From Batkoa obscura (taxonomy: Eukaryota; Entomophthoromycota; Entomophthoromycetes; Entomophthorales; Batkoaceae): a DNA stretch of 64,000 nucleotides. The stretch covers positions 1,054,001 to 1,118,000 of the forward strand of contig JASVEC010000001.1 of NCBI GenBank assembly GCA_030770535.1, in the 5' to 3' direction. Under the pieces are notes generated by a model, which worked only from the letters and a program-made list of their open reading frames with translations, did no database searches and was not told where the DNA came from. Made by a program: the position numbers and the translations under genes. Positions 10,986 to 22,252 of this stretch are shown in pieces (the first letter of the stretch is position 1; every line of letters begins with the position of its first letter).

Positions 10986-11591
10986 ATGATGATTAATAAA
11001 ATACACTATGGCTACTCCGAACTACCAACGATAAATGAAAAGGAAGAAGATGCTTTAATGATTTATCTAAGAAGTATAGGTCATGAAGCATTATATCCAA
11101 CAATATCCAAAGTATTTAAAGATGTAACCCCCGATAAAATACAAACTACATTAAAAGAAGTAGATCAGTTTATATACCAAGAACAAAATAATAAAAAAGG
11201 ATTACGAGCCAGTTTAGATAATATGAAAAATAAGTTATTAAAGCCAATAAAGAAGAAGTTAAGTTTGGATCATATGACTTTAAATTATCAAGAAGTTAAA
11301 TCTTCTTCAAATGTCAATAATTGTACTAAAAGAATTCCAAATGGTTCCTTGAGTATAACGTCCAGTTATGGTCCACTTAATTCAGGAGCATTGTCTGTTC
11401 CTAATACCCCATTAACTAAAAAATTGTCTAGTCCAAATTTGAGTTTTATTCAATCTCCAACGTCACTAAATGAGAGTATGAATTTATATATAATACAAGA
11501 TCAATCAAGTTTCGATTCCCTTTATTTAACTTCTCCAACTTCGGTTAAATATTCTTTAGAAGAGGCTAGAAAGCGACTTAATCGTAGTTAA
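10986..11591 (+). CDS. Hypothetical protein X1, paralogue of the gene at 12176-12565
   Basis: 201 residues, no intron, two ATGs in a row at the start. I do not recognise the family. Residues ~20-70 (DALMIYLRSIGHEALYP then SKVFKDVTPDKIQTTL) align without gaps to residues ~15-65 of the convergent neighbour X2. The shared pattern is YLxSxGxxxLYPxxSKVFxD. A Lys-rich stretch follows (LKPIKKKL). The C-terminal half is Ser/Thr/Pro-rich with TP and SP pairs (VPNTPLTKKLSSPN, QSPTS, TSPTS) that look like proline-directed phosphosites. No signal peptide or membrane segment. The shared N-terminal domain is probably a small helical module. Being kept open over 600 bp in AT-rich DNA, with a paralogue next door, makes it a real gene. 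Confidence 0.72.
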   Translation: MMINKIHYGYSELPTINEKEEDALMIYLRSIGHEALYPTISKVFKDVTPDKIQTTLKEVDQFIYQEQNNKKGLRASLDNMKNKLLKPIKKKLSLDHMTLNYQEVKSSSNVNNCTKRIPNGSLSITSSYGPLNSGALSVPNTPLTKKLSSPNLSFIQSPTSLNESMNLYIIQDQSSFDSLYLTSPTSVKYSLEEARKRLNRS

Positions 11592-12175
11592 TTTAAGTTA
11601 AAAAACATATGAAATCTTTTATAATTTAATTAAAATTTCAAATTTCAAATTTCAAAGTGAAGATATTTTTAATTAGTTGATTTTAGTCGCATGTTTACTT
11701 TCTATATTTATCAAATTTTCTTAATTTTTGAATTTTGAATTGGGAGTTGATTTCAAATGATAATTATAAATTTTGGATATCTCTAAATATAATTCCATAA
11801 CTAAATGGAAAGGTGGGGTGTTACTTACATCCTTGAATACTCAAAATAAATTCATTGATAATCATAAGTTAATTGCTTTTTTGTGTTGGGTGGAATAGTA
11901 GTACTAATAACAATATTAATATTAATATTAATAATAGTATTAATATTTCCAAAATTTTGAATATTAAAATATTGATATTTAATGAACTTTAGAAATTCAT
12001 AATTATAGCATTAAATTAATTTAAGACCTATATTAATTATAAAAAAATAGCTTATTAACTTTAAAAATACAATAAACTACTAAATATAAAAAAAGTAAAG
12101 ATATAAAACGAACTATTTATTAATCTATAGAATAGTGAATATAAAAGTAGGCAATTCAAGGAAAGTAATAACAGA
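11592..12175. other. Spacer between convergent genes
   Basis: 584 bp of AT-rich sequence between the stops of X1 and X2. Apart from a short ATTAAT-rich run near 11910-11945 I see nothing in it. Confidence 0.5.
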
Positions 12176-12565
12176 TTAAAAGTTGAGTTTATGAATCAAG
12201 TTAAACGATTGAGGGCCACTAACACAATGACAATTAGGTACATTTTTACAAGAAGCATAATCAAAATCCACCTTTTTAATATCCTTTTTTATTTTTCGAT
12301 TGAAATAGAATTTCACTCCTTTACTTATTGAATTAATATACGATTTCAATTTATTATTTAAAGCGGAGGGTATCTTTTCTTTTTTAATAGCATGATACTT
12401 AGTTAATTGATCTAAAGCTACTCGAATTTCATGATTCCCTAAATCTACAAAAACTTTGGATAATTCAGGGTATAAATCTAAGTAACCAGTACTCATTAAA
12501 TATAATAAAAGTTGACTGTCTTGTTCATCGTTTGTATTGGATAATTCAACTGGATTATCGCACAT
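12176..12565 (-). CDS. Hypothetical protein X2, paralogue of the gene at 10986-11591
   Basis: 129 residues, intronless. Its N-terminal region (SQLLLYLMSTGYLDLYP, SKVFVDLGNHEIRVAL) matches that of X1 position for position. The following basic stretch (SISKGVKFYFNRKIKKDIKK) occupies the same place as the Lys-rich part of X1, but the Ser/Pro-rich tail of X1 is replaced by a short tail with three Cys (ASCKNVPNCHC). It is convergent with X1, so the pair probably arose by local inverted duplication. Function unknown; no signal peptide or transmembrane helix seen. Confidence 0.68.
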   Translation of the reverse strand: MCDNPVELSNTNDEQDSQLLLYLMSTGYLDLYPELSKVFVDLGNHEIRVALDQLTKYHAIKKEKIPSALNNKLKSYINSISKGVKFYFNRKIKKDIKKVDFDYASCKNVPNCHCVSGPQSFNLIHKLNF

Positions 12566-13576
12566 ACTTAAAATAAATAAAAATTATAAAAAATTAAAAG
12601 TTGAAATTTGCTTTTTCAAACTTTTTATTCACTCACTTTTTAAATGTTTTGAAACAGGTTTGTTTTAACACTACTAAATGATTTAGTTGATGTAAGATTA
12701 CTATTTCAGTTGACTCGGAATTTTATTGATTTATTTATTTTTAGTTAGTAGAATTTAAATGCACCCATTATTAATTAGTATTCTTTTATAATGCTAATTC
12801 TATTTTTGAAAGTGTTTTAATAGTAACAATACTATAAAAAATAGGATAATAAAAGTACAAAATATTGGTCGATATTCTATGTTAAATATTTGTTTTTTAT
12901 AATTTCATTATTATTGTCATTGTTAACGCAATTAGAATCACTTCAGTTACGTTAATCTTTATTTTTAATAAACTTTAGAATTGTTTTATTTTCTTATTAA
13001 CTTAAACTTTATTTAATAACTCCCATTTTTCTTAACTCTCGAAATTGATTTTTCAAACATAATAATGTTTGAAATCAACTTGTTTTCTCAGTTTAATTAA
13101 ATATAGTATTTTTACCTCCTTTTAAGTTGATATTAGTAAATTTAATAATTAGCGAAAAAATTTCATCTCAAACTAGTATTATTATTATCATTGTTTACTA
13201 ATTTTAATGTCAAGGCTTTAACAATATCAACATGGGTATTTTTTTTTGGTTTCATCACTTTTTCGATTTTTTAAGCGCTATTTGTGCGGGAAAATTGTTA
13301 GTAAAATTCTTAAACAAAAAATACATCCCATATCTTAAAAAATTACTATTTTATAAAAAAACTCATTATCTCGAAATAATATTAATCATTCAACAGCACT
13401 TTTATTTGAATAATAAACAGATATCTTTCAATGTTTCATATAAATGATAATCTCCTTTTGAAATCAAAATAATATTCAAGATAAAATAAAATTAAAGCAT
13501 TTTCAACTAATAAAAGCAGAAAAAAGGGATATTTTGAACAATAAGTTTATACTTGTGATTTTGATGAAATTTGATT
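12566..13576. other. Intergenic, one MITE-A copy
   Basis: No gene seen. It contains MITE-A copy 8 (13233-13330); the short open frame over it is the MITE itself. Confidence 0.55.
13233..13330 (-). mobile_element. MITE-A copy 8
   Basis: Minus orientation, TGGGTATTT...ACATCCCA|TA, with the GGTTTCATCACTTTTTC core. Confidence 0.88.
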
Positions 13577-15565
13577 TTATCCTTGCTCAAGAAATAAATA
13601 AAAAAATGGAATGTAAACTAGATTTCCATCGTTAATAAAACTTGGATTAGTTTTCAATGATAGAACTTTGATAGACTCAGCAGGTTGAGTGGTAATAAAA
13701 TTTCTAAAATTTATCTTCTTTTCAATATTTCTTTTGAAAGTGAAATCTCTTATCAAATTTGCACTAACTAAATATAGTTCTGTCCAAGTCAAACTAAATA
13801 AATGAATAAATTTTAGCTTGATTAAAAAAGGCTTACGTTCTACCAACACAAGCTCTAGGTTCGATTAAAAAAGGAGAAAATTGGAATTAGTTTTAAATTT
13901 TCCATCTTGTAGCCATCTTTGAGAATCAAAAAAACTAGGATTCTTCCATGCTGAGGGTAAATTGCGTAAAGCATTAATTGTAATCCCAACAGTAATCTAG
14001 AAAATGTTATTAATTGCATTTTTACTTGCTACACAATTTGCCTTTTCTGGTACAAAATAGCCATTAATTACCCTACCTCCTTTAGGTACAATCCTTGTTG
14101 GAGCGCCACCAGCCACTGGTAAGCTTCTTAAGCCTTCATGGATTACAGCGTTAAGATAATGACATTCTGACTTACATTTAGTATAAGTAATTGAACCTTT
14201 GTCTGGGGATATTGTAAGCATTTCTTCTATGGTTTTTTTATATACTTCTAGGTTATTAATTAATAAATAAAGAACCCTAGTTACATTAGTTTAGTTATTA
14301 ATAAAATCAATTATATCAAATTACCATGTAAGCGAGTTTAAAGTAATATCAGTCCCAGTACCACTTTAAATTAGTTGATTAAAATAATTTAATAATTGAG
14401 AAACAGGACTACATTTGTGAAATTGGTTCTTCAACTGTATCTTTATCACTTAAATAATTTCCAGTATCTGAACCCGTTGCTTTAATAAAAGTACTTAAGA
14501 TAGTAGTTTTATCTGGATTATTTCTAGCATCTTTCATTGCTTCATATGCCAACTAAATACGATTAAGTAAATTCGATAAGCTTATCATCAGCTAATGCCT
14601 CATATAATTTTTTGATGCTATCAAATCGATAGCGTTTCATAAATGGAAACATAAATACTTAAAATTATTTAAATATTATAACTTAAAAATGGGGGCTAAA
14701 TTATACCACAAGACTATAATTAGAAATATCATATATCTATTTTACTATTGGATGGTAACTATCTCTTAACATATTAAACGATCTTCCAAATGCCAAGTCA
14801 CCACTTACATCCTAATAATCATGTTAGTATATACATGAGCTATTTCATAAATAGTTTACAAAAGGAAGGTGATGAAAGAAAAGACCAAGATCTAACTTTT
14901 GACCCTGAGTTGCAAGTGTATCCATTTTATTTACAAAAGCGTATATACCCTTTTTAACTAAGTATTCTACGCTTCCTATCACCTTTTCCGAAAAAGATAG
15001 AGCAACAATTTTTTTCTAATTATTAATCACTAACTCATAAAACGTTTAAAATGTTACTCTTTGTCTTTTTAAATTGTTAGTAATATCTTTTTGATATTTT
15101 ATTTATTACCTAGTACTAAAAATAGTTTGCTCTAGTATACGGAAAATATCATAAGTTTCATCCTTTATTTAGGCATAAGTTGAGTATATCTCTTTCAATG
15201 CTGAATCAGAGGAAAATGAGATCCCATTCCAACCTAGTTTCATCATCATTATTATTATGACATCCAATTTTAACTTTGATGCTTACTTAATCTTACTACA
15301 TTCCCATATTTACTACTCAGATTGAGGACATACTCCAGGAAGGTGCCATTTATCATATAAACCCTATTTATAAAGGCGAATATCAAATTGATTAAAGGAC
15401 CAGGTACTTTCCTCAATGGGCTAAAATACACATTGTATATTACCTTTAAATATGAAATTATAATATGCTCTTAACGTTTAAGTAATAATCTACTTTATAA
15501 CCGTAGTAGGACAAAAGTAGTACAAGAATAGAATTCAATATTGAAATTAAACTAAATATTTTTTA
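13577..15565 (-). pseudogene. Cytochrome P450 pseudogene
   Basis: Full-length broken copy of the P450 at 31300-33244; exon order and intron positions match it from end to end. Recognisable pieces on the minus strand are as follows. The N-terminal anchor region has ATA in place of the start ATG near 15565. Next come SPLRKVPGPLINLIF (about 15400), the exon with ILSTFIKATGSDTG (about 14480), the helix-I piece GTGTDIT (about 14360), and the ExxR exon with HEGLR (about 14140). The heme region (about 13850-13980) is frameshifted just before PRACVGRT, and the C-terminal ELYLVSANLIRDFTFKR is still readable. The helix-I AGTDTT and FLMGPRxC motifs are altered. Lost start, frameshift and extra stops mean it cannot give a working enzyme. 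It is a host-gene duplicate in inverted orientation to the intact copy. Confidence 0.85.
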
Positions 15566-16239
15566 AAATTATACTTGTGTTTTGTTTTCCCCTTTTATAC
15601 ATGGTTTCCAAAATTAATATAGCTCTTTTTATAGCTGTCATAAATTTCAGTTTTATTTTATTCTATTTTCTGATTCTCGTATTTGGAAATTTTAAAAAAA
15701 AGTAGTAAAAAAATAAATATGGATCAATTCTTTACCCAGCTTTGATTGAAGTTTAAACTTATAAAATTTTAAATTTAATGAAAAATGGCATAAATAAAAC
15801 GCTGAAGGGATATACTTTTTATCTCATTATTTATTCTATCTTTTAAGTACTTTGAAATTCAAAAGATTATACATTTTATTCAATAGAAATAAATATGTCC
15901 TCCATTTTCTTAGTGTTTACGCTTAATTGATCGTTTTTGCAACAAACATTAGAATCGGAAAAAAGCTAAGTCTTGGGTTCAATTTTACCAACATTATGAA
16001 CAATAAAATAGATGTGTTATAAAGTTTTTATTATTATTGCTTTAAATGTTAATTTTGTAAATGTGTTAAAAATATATTTATTTTTTATTAATATAAATAG
16101 TTTAAATTATCTTTTTAAATTTTAGAATTCTTTTCCTAAACTTTTATCATTATTATCCGACTGATTACCTTCACACCGAAGTCATAAATCACATAGCGAT
16201 AAAATTTTAGTTCTTTTTAAGGCATTTGTATATTTAATA

Positions 16240-16416
16240 CAGATATTACAATCCTTTTGAGACCAATTAACTACTCATTAAAGGGAAAAAAATTGTACTA
16301 AAATTATGTAAAAATCCAGCTAAATATAAGGGTTAGCTTCTAAAAAACTGGCTATACAAGTAACTTGATTATAGAAAATATCTCCAAAAGTCACAAAAGG
16401 ATTGCAACAGCTGTAG
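16240..16416. mobile_element. MITE-C copy 1
   Basis: About 175 bp with inverted ends: left ACAATCCTTTTGAGACC, right AAAAGGATTGCAACAGC. Aligns along its length with 21941-22110 (shared AACTGGCTATA / AATTGGCTATA and GATTATA blocks) and more weakly with 30451-30612. Confidence 0.65.
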
Positions 16417-16547
16417 TTCTTTCGCTTAATCGGAATTAGGAGCCTTACTAACTATGAAACGTGAATGTCTATTTTCTATTTCTAAAAACAATAAATTTGG
16501 TATAAGTTGGTATATGCTTATTAATATTACTAAATTGCTTATACATA

Positions 16548-16648
16548 TGGGGATGTATTCTTGTATTCAAGAATTTTACTGACAATTTCTCCACTCAAAT
16601 AGCGCTTAAAAGATGGAAAAAATAATGAAACCAAAAAAAACACCCCCA
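16548..16648 (+). mobile_element. MITE-A copy 9
   Basis: Plus orientation, 101 bp, TGGGGATGTATTC...ACACCCCCA, flanked by TA on both sides. Confidence 0.9.
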
Positions 16649-17319
16649 TATAAAAACAAGTCTTTTGTTATATTTTATTGATTTTGTATAATTTATGCAA
16701 AAAATTTTGTTAGTAAAAAGTTCAAAATCTAAATAGTATTTTAGCTATTGAGCTTAATAAAATAACTATTTAATATCAACTTTTTTGTTTTAATGCCTTT
16801 ATTGTAGGTTTTAAGTATTGATTTATTATGATATTATAGTTATTGCATTTTTTTGCGTTAAAAAATTCAATCATAAAGCTTTTAATACAGGCTGTAAAAT
16901 TTTGCTTTTTTCAAAGAAATTTTGGCAAATTATTTTGACATATACTGTTGTTTCAGTACTAATAGCTTCAATAATTCATGAATTTTTAATAAAAATAAAT
17001 TAGAGTTTTATTACATAATCGATTCTAAATAAAACTGTATTATTGTTTGTTTTTATTTTTCATCTTTTAATACTTTTGTAGCTTTTCCAAAAACCGTCAC
17101 CAAAATCTTGCCTACTCTGTATATAGATGCTTACGAAACGGTAGAAAATTAATAATAGATATAAACTTTCTATTAAATTTAATTAAAACTAGTTTATTAA
17201 GTGTAGTTTGGCTCAAAATATTAATGCTTGAATTTATTTATCTATAAACAATAAACAAATGATATAACTTCAAGATTATATTTTCTTAATTTTATTACTA
17301 TAATAAAAGGATTTGAACA

Positions 17320-18950
17320 ACAAACAGTGTAAAAAACAAGAAATAAGTCTTATTATTAAAAAAGATTATATTATTATATTCGACTCTCCCTTTTTTAAAT
17401 TCAAGTATTAAATTGACCATACGTTTAAAACTTATACTAACTAAATGATCTTCATTGTAATTTTGAATATAACAACAAACAACTTGATGTTTACTATTTT
17501 CAAGAGAAAAAGAAACTCACATTATCGGGCTAGACTTCCCCTTTAAATTAAGGTTATTAAAAAATACCATCAACTTAAGGGTTATATTTTAATTGTAATA
17601 GATTATGTTGTCATATCCTAGGTCATTTATTTTGAGCTATCTCCTCTTACTTAATCCAGAAACAAAAATATTTGAGGTCCTTGCAACACAAGAGAAAAAA
17701 ATTACTCATTATTGGGTTCAACTCCTTTTTTTTTAAAACCCGAATATTAAAAATGATCATTAGAACAAATTTTTATTGATTAAATAATCTGTATATTGTA
17801 ATCTCAATAGAGCATGATATTATCTCCTAGATCATTTATTTTAAAATATCTCTAATTACTTGATCCAGAAACAAAAGCATTTGGAAGTTGTGCTTTGCCA
17901 GAGAAAAAAATTCATATTATTTTATCAAACTCTCCCCTTTAAATAACGCTATCAAAAAGATCATTAGAACAAATTTATATTAATTAAAAAGTATATTTGT
18001 ATATCTAATATGTCACAGTATATCATAATATTAAACTTCTAAGTCATTTTTCAAAATACCTCCTATTTTGTAATCTGAGTAGAGAAAAGCTGAGATCCAA
18101 AGCTTAACAATAACGATAATTGACCAGAAGGAATCCTATCTTTTAAATGCCAAACATAATAAATGATCATTAGTTTAAAATACATATCACTCGATTACTT
18201 TATATTGTAATTTTAATAGATCATAATCAAATCTCTTAGGTCATTTTTACGAGGTACCTTTAACCCCTTGATTTAATCAGATATACTGACCTTCTGATAT
18301 TAATGATAAAAAAGTGAAACAACACCAAAAGTTCACTCTTTTAAAACAAATCGTTAATTAATAGTCTGTATTAATTATTCAATTTGTGTTGTGGTTTTAA
18401 TAGGTTATAATAAAAGTTATTAAGTCATTCTTTTAAACTACCTTCTATTCCTTCATCCATAAATAAAAGCAGCTAGAATTTACACCTTTCAAGTGAAAAA
18501 TAAGTTCAGATTATTTGACTAAATTTTCTCCTTTAAAATAAAATCACTAAAAACAATTGTTAAAACAAATGTATATTAATTACATAATATATATTGTAAT
18601 TTTGATAAAGCATAAAGTCCTATCTCAAGCAATCTCTTCAAATCATCTCTTACTCCTCATTCTAGAAACAGAAACATTCAAGAGATCTACATGCTTTATG
18701 AGAAAGAAAAAAGCTCACATTGTTACATCAGCTCCCCTTTTTAAGACCCAAATACTACAGCAGATCACTAGTTTAAATGTTATATCAATTAATTGTCATA
18801 TTGGTATTTTTAATTTATTATTTTGTTATCACAAGTATTTTATTTTATTGCATCGCTTTCTAGATCCAAAAAATAGAAAAATTCATCTTTTGAACGTATG
18901 ATAGCAAATATTTAAAATAAGGTATTTACCATTAGATTTCTGATGCCTTA
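17320..18950. repeat. Degenerate tandem array, ~200-bp period, about 8 units
   Basis: A recurring block order is seen: AGAGAAAAAA, then a CTCCCCTTT run, then ATGATCATTAGAACAAATTT, then TATTGTAATTTTAATAGATC, then a TAGGTCATTTATTTT block, then GATCCAGAAACAAAAGC. Unit starts fall near 17330, 17502, 17689, 17898, 18085, 18308, 18493 and 18698, giving spacings of about 170-225 bp. Units differ by many substitutions and indels, so the array is old. No unit has a consistent open frame on either strand. Confidence 0.7.
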
Positions 18951-19942
18951 ATATGGAAACAAAAGAAAGTATGGTAAAGAAGAAGAAGTAGTGGCAAAGA
19001 AAAATCGAAAAAATCGAGCTTTAAGTTTTAACTTATTATAGTAGTAAATTGAAAGGTTATAGCATACTAAAAAAAGTAGAAAATGATAAGAAGAATTTTT
19101 TAATAATATTAAGGATGTATAATAGACTTGGTAACATTTATAAAAAAATACAACTATAAAACTAACTCATTATTATTCTTCATCTTCATATTATTGAAAT
19201 TCATATAAAAATGTTAATTTCTCACTACCATTTTTTACAGCATAAAACAAGGGGGAACTGCAAGAATTTCATAAAAAGGGAGGTTTTCTTTTTTGAAAAT
19301 ATAAAGGAGTGACAAAAAAATCCATTTTTCAATTTTAAAACTAGTATCCTCTCCACAATTAGAAATTACATAGTCACACTTTACTATGTTATAATTTAAA
19401 CGTAGATTGAGCATTTTGTATTTTTATATTAAATTAATCTGAAAATAGAAAAAATTATAATAATTAAACTTAATAAATACAATATAAAAAAGGTCCAATT
19501 TACGTTTAAATTGTATTAGTTGGGTGAAACTTGATCAATAAAAAAGCAGTTAGCTTTTGTTCATTATAGAAAATCATGATTTGGCATAAGACTAATTTAA
19601 GTAATATAAAATTGGAGCAATTAAATATATCATAATAGTTATTGACTTTACTCAGCTAGCCCTCAACTAGTCCATTTGAAACCAAGTTAAGATCATAGGA
19701 ATAAAAAGGGAGGATATAAAGCTGAATAAGAGAGGAGAAACTTAAAAAGCGTGAGCAAGTATTAAAAATAATTAAAAGAAATTAAGTATGAGAAAAACAG
19801 AATAGTAACTAACATAAAAAAAATGGAATATAAATAAGATTCATAATACTACTCCTAAATCTAACAAAAAAAACAAATTATTAGTTTTTTGTATCTTTAT
19901 TGAATCATTTGCACTTAATCATATATACAAATAAAAAACATA

Positions 19943-21079
19943 ATGTATACTCTACCTTTATTACTCCTTTCTATCTATTTCCCTAGCATCCAATGTCAAC
20001 GTCGATTCAATGGGGAATATCGTCCAGGATTAAGTAAAAATAGTATATTATCCAACATTACTACATCTACCTTTTCCACACGTGCTGCTCAACTCATATT
20101 TGAAGATAACTTTGATACCTTTAACTTAAAAAATTGGCGTCATGATATTACTTTGGGTGGTGGCGGTAATTGGGAATTTCAACATTATACTAATAATCGT
20201 ACCTCTAGTTATGTTAAAAATGGGGCCTTACATATACGTCCAGTATTGACTAGTGATACTATTGGAGAAGCGGCTGTAATGAATGGTGGTAATATGGATA
20301 TTTGGGGCAATTCACCTAATTATCAATGTACTGGAAATGCGTTTTATGGATGTCAACGTAGTTCTAATGGTCAAAATATCATTAATCCAATTCAATCCGC
20401 ATTGGTAAGATCCAGTAATAAATTCTCTTTTACTTATGGGAAGGTGGAAGTGAGAGCTAAATTACCAAAAGGAGATTGGATTTGGCCAGCTATTTGGATG
20501 CTACCTGCTGATCATGCTTATGGCAATTGGCCAGCTTCAGGTGAAATTGATATTATGGAAGCTAGAGGTAATGATAATAATTATGGAGCTGGTGGGAGAA
20601 ATCAAGTAGCTACTACTCTTCATTGGGGTCCTAGTTGGGACTTTAATAAATATGCTATGACTACGGCTAGCTATAAGTTACCTAATGGACAAAGCTTTTC
20701 AGATAGTTTTCATACTTATACATTAGAATGGAATCCAACTTCAATTGTTTCTAGGGTAGATAATAATATTATACTAAACTTACCTATTCAAAATTCTTTC
20801 TGGAATAAAGGCCAATTTCCTGGAAATTTAAACAATCCATGGCAAAATCAACCTAATTCAGCACCATTTAATCAAGAATTTTATTTAATATTTAATGTAG
20901 CTGTTGGCGGTACTAATGGTTATTTCCCAGAAGGTGTGGGTAATAAACCTTGGTCTAATCAATCCCCTACCGCTGCCAAAGATTTTTATTCTCAAAAGAA
21001 TAGTTGGTATAACACTTGGCCTAATGATGATTCAAGAGCTTTACAAATTGATTATGTTAGAGTTTGGTCTCAAGCTTAA
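19943..21079 (+). CDS. Secreted GH16 endo-beta-1,3-glucanase
   Basis: 378 residues, single exon. An N-terminal signal peptide (hydrophobic core LPLLLLSIYF, likely cleaved near residue 18-19) predicts secretion. The GH16 signature SGEIDIMEARG lies at residues 199-209, with nucleophile Glu201, Asp203 and acid/base Glu206. WIWPAIWMLP (residues 179-188) just upstream and GGNWEFQHYTNNR (74-86) are typical of the laminarinase / beta-glucan-recognition branch. Family enzymes cleave beta-1,3-glucans of fungal, algal or plant origin. The likely role is remodelling the fungus's own wall or digesting external glucan. Length matches a single catalytic domain with no binding module or GPI signal. The next gene downstream is convergent. 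Confidence 0.93.
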   Translation: MYTLPLLLLSIYFPSIQCQRRFNGEYRPGLSKNSILSNITTSTFSTRAAQLIFEDNFDTFNLKNWRHDITLGGGGNWEFQHYTNNRTSSYVKNGALHIRPVLTSDTIGEAAVMNGGNMDIWGNSPNYQCTGNAFYGCQRSSNGQNIINPIQSALVRSSNKFSFTYGKVEVRAKLPKGDWIWPAIWMLPADHAYGNWPASGEIDIMEARGNDNNYGAGGRNQVATTLHWGPSWDFNKYAMTTASYKLPNGQSFSDSFHTYTLEWNPTSIVSRVDNNIILNLPIQNSFWNKGQFPGNLNNPWQNQPNSAPFNQEFYLIFNVAVGGTNGYFPEGVGNKPWSNQSPTAAKDFYSQKNSWYNTWPNDDSRALQIDYVRVWSQA

Positions 21080-22252
21080 TAAGTTGAATTCTTTTAATAT
21101 TGTAAAATATTTTAATTAAAAAAATTAGTTGAATTTAATTTAATTTAATTCTATAATTTGTTTATTTTTAACAGTTTTATTGATTGTTCTTTATATTGTA
21201 AATAGTCATACAATTATCCTTATACTTTATAATTTATTATAACTCTATTTATTGTAAGCTACAAGTAGACTCCAACTTTGCTCAATCTATAACAACTAAT
21301 TATACTTAACTCTTTACTTATTCAATCTAAACTTGAGTTAATTCAATTGTTTTCTCTACATCTTTGACCCTTTGTATTTCGATTGTTTTATGAAGAAATA
21401 TGGGATGGAAATAGGGGTACAGATTCAATTAATAGTATCTTATAATAGAACACCAGTGATGGTTAGGTTATTATTATTAAAAAGAATAACTTTAATTCAG
21501 TAGATTAAATACACTTTTTATTCATTTTATTACTAGTTCAATCACTATTTTTATTCTTTATTGAAGATTGAGGGGTTGAAGAGAGTGTGATAGTTAAATG
21601 TATTAACTGTTTTAAGGCTATTGTAGAAAGAGAAACATCAAGTAATAATCAACATTGAAGTTATCAGTTCATTTACATCTTATCCTTAAACCTTTAATAT
21701 CGCTTTATTAATTAACAGTTGCCATTAACTCTTTTTGAGCTTCTATATAAAATTAAAGTCATTGTAAAGTATGATCTATGGGCTTCTTCTTATTTTATCA
21801 TTAATAATTGTATTATCATTAAAGGAACAAACCAAAATGTTAATATTTGGTTGTTTGTAGCTTTCAATCCCAACTTTCTTTTTACTAAATAGCCTATAAA
21901 ATTAAATCTATAGCTAATACAGTAAACCTTTATCGAGTATTACGGTTGTTGCGTCTCTTTTGCGACCTAGTTAACTGCTCATTTAAGAAATAAAATTATA
22001 TTAAAATTCAGTTAAAATATAAGGATTAGGTTTTAAAAAATTGGCTATATAAATAAGTTGATTATAAAAAGCTACTACTAAAAAAGTTCCAAAAGAGTTG
22101 CAACTATATCACCTAAAAATTAAACAAAAATTAAAAAATTAAACAAAAACAATTAGCCTTTAATCATTTTTTTATTCTTAAAAAAAAAGTCAAGCTAAAA
22201 ATTGATAAAAATATAAGACCTAATCGGGTAAAAATAAAATTTCCAATTCTTC
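21080..22252. other. Intergenic with one MITE-C copy
   Basis: No gene seen between the convergent GH16 and peptidase genes. A MITE-C copy lies at 21941-22110; the rest is AT-rich and unremarkable. Confidence 0.55.
21941..22110. mobile_element. MITE-C copy 2
   Basis: About 170 bp. The left end TTGTTGCGTCTCTTTTGCG and right end CCAAAAGAGTTGCAAC form an imperfect inverted repeat. The interior aligns with the copy at 16240-16416. Confidence 0.65.

Larger units (their letters stand above)
15566..19942. other. Gene-free stretch with a degenerate tandem array
   Basis: About 4.4 kb without a convincing gene. It holds a MITE-C copy (16240-16416), MITE-A copy 9 (16548-16648) and a degenerate ~200-bp tandem array (17320-18950). 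The 114-residue open frame near 18557-18901 lies inside the array and is not taken as a gene. Confidence 0.6.

Noticed and set aside
13232-13447. 71-codon frame
   Set aside because: Its first half is MITE-A copy 8 translated.
18557-18901. 114-codon open frame
   Set aside because: It lies wholly within the degenerate tandem array; other units have no corresponding frame.
17320-18950. CRISPR-like array
   Set aside because: Units are ~200 bp and diverged throughout, with no short exact repeats and unique spacers; the genome is eukaryotic.
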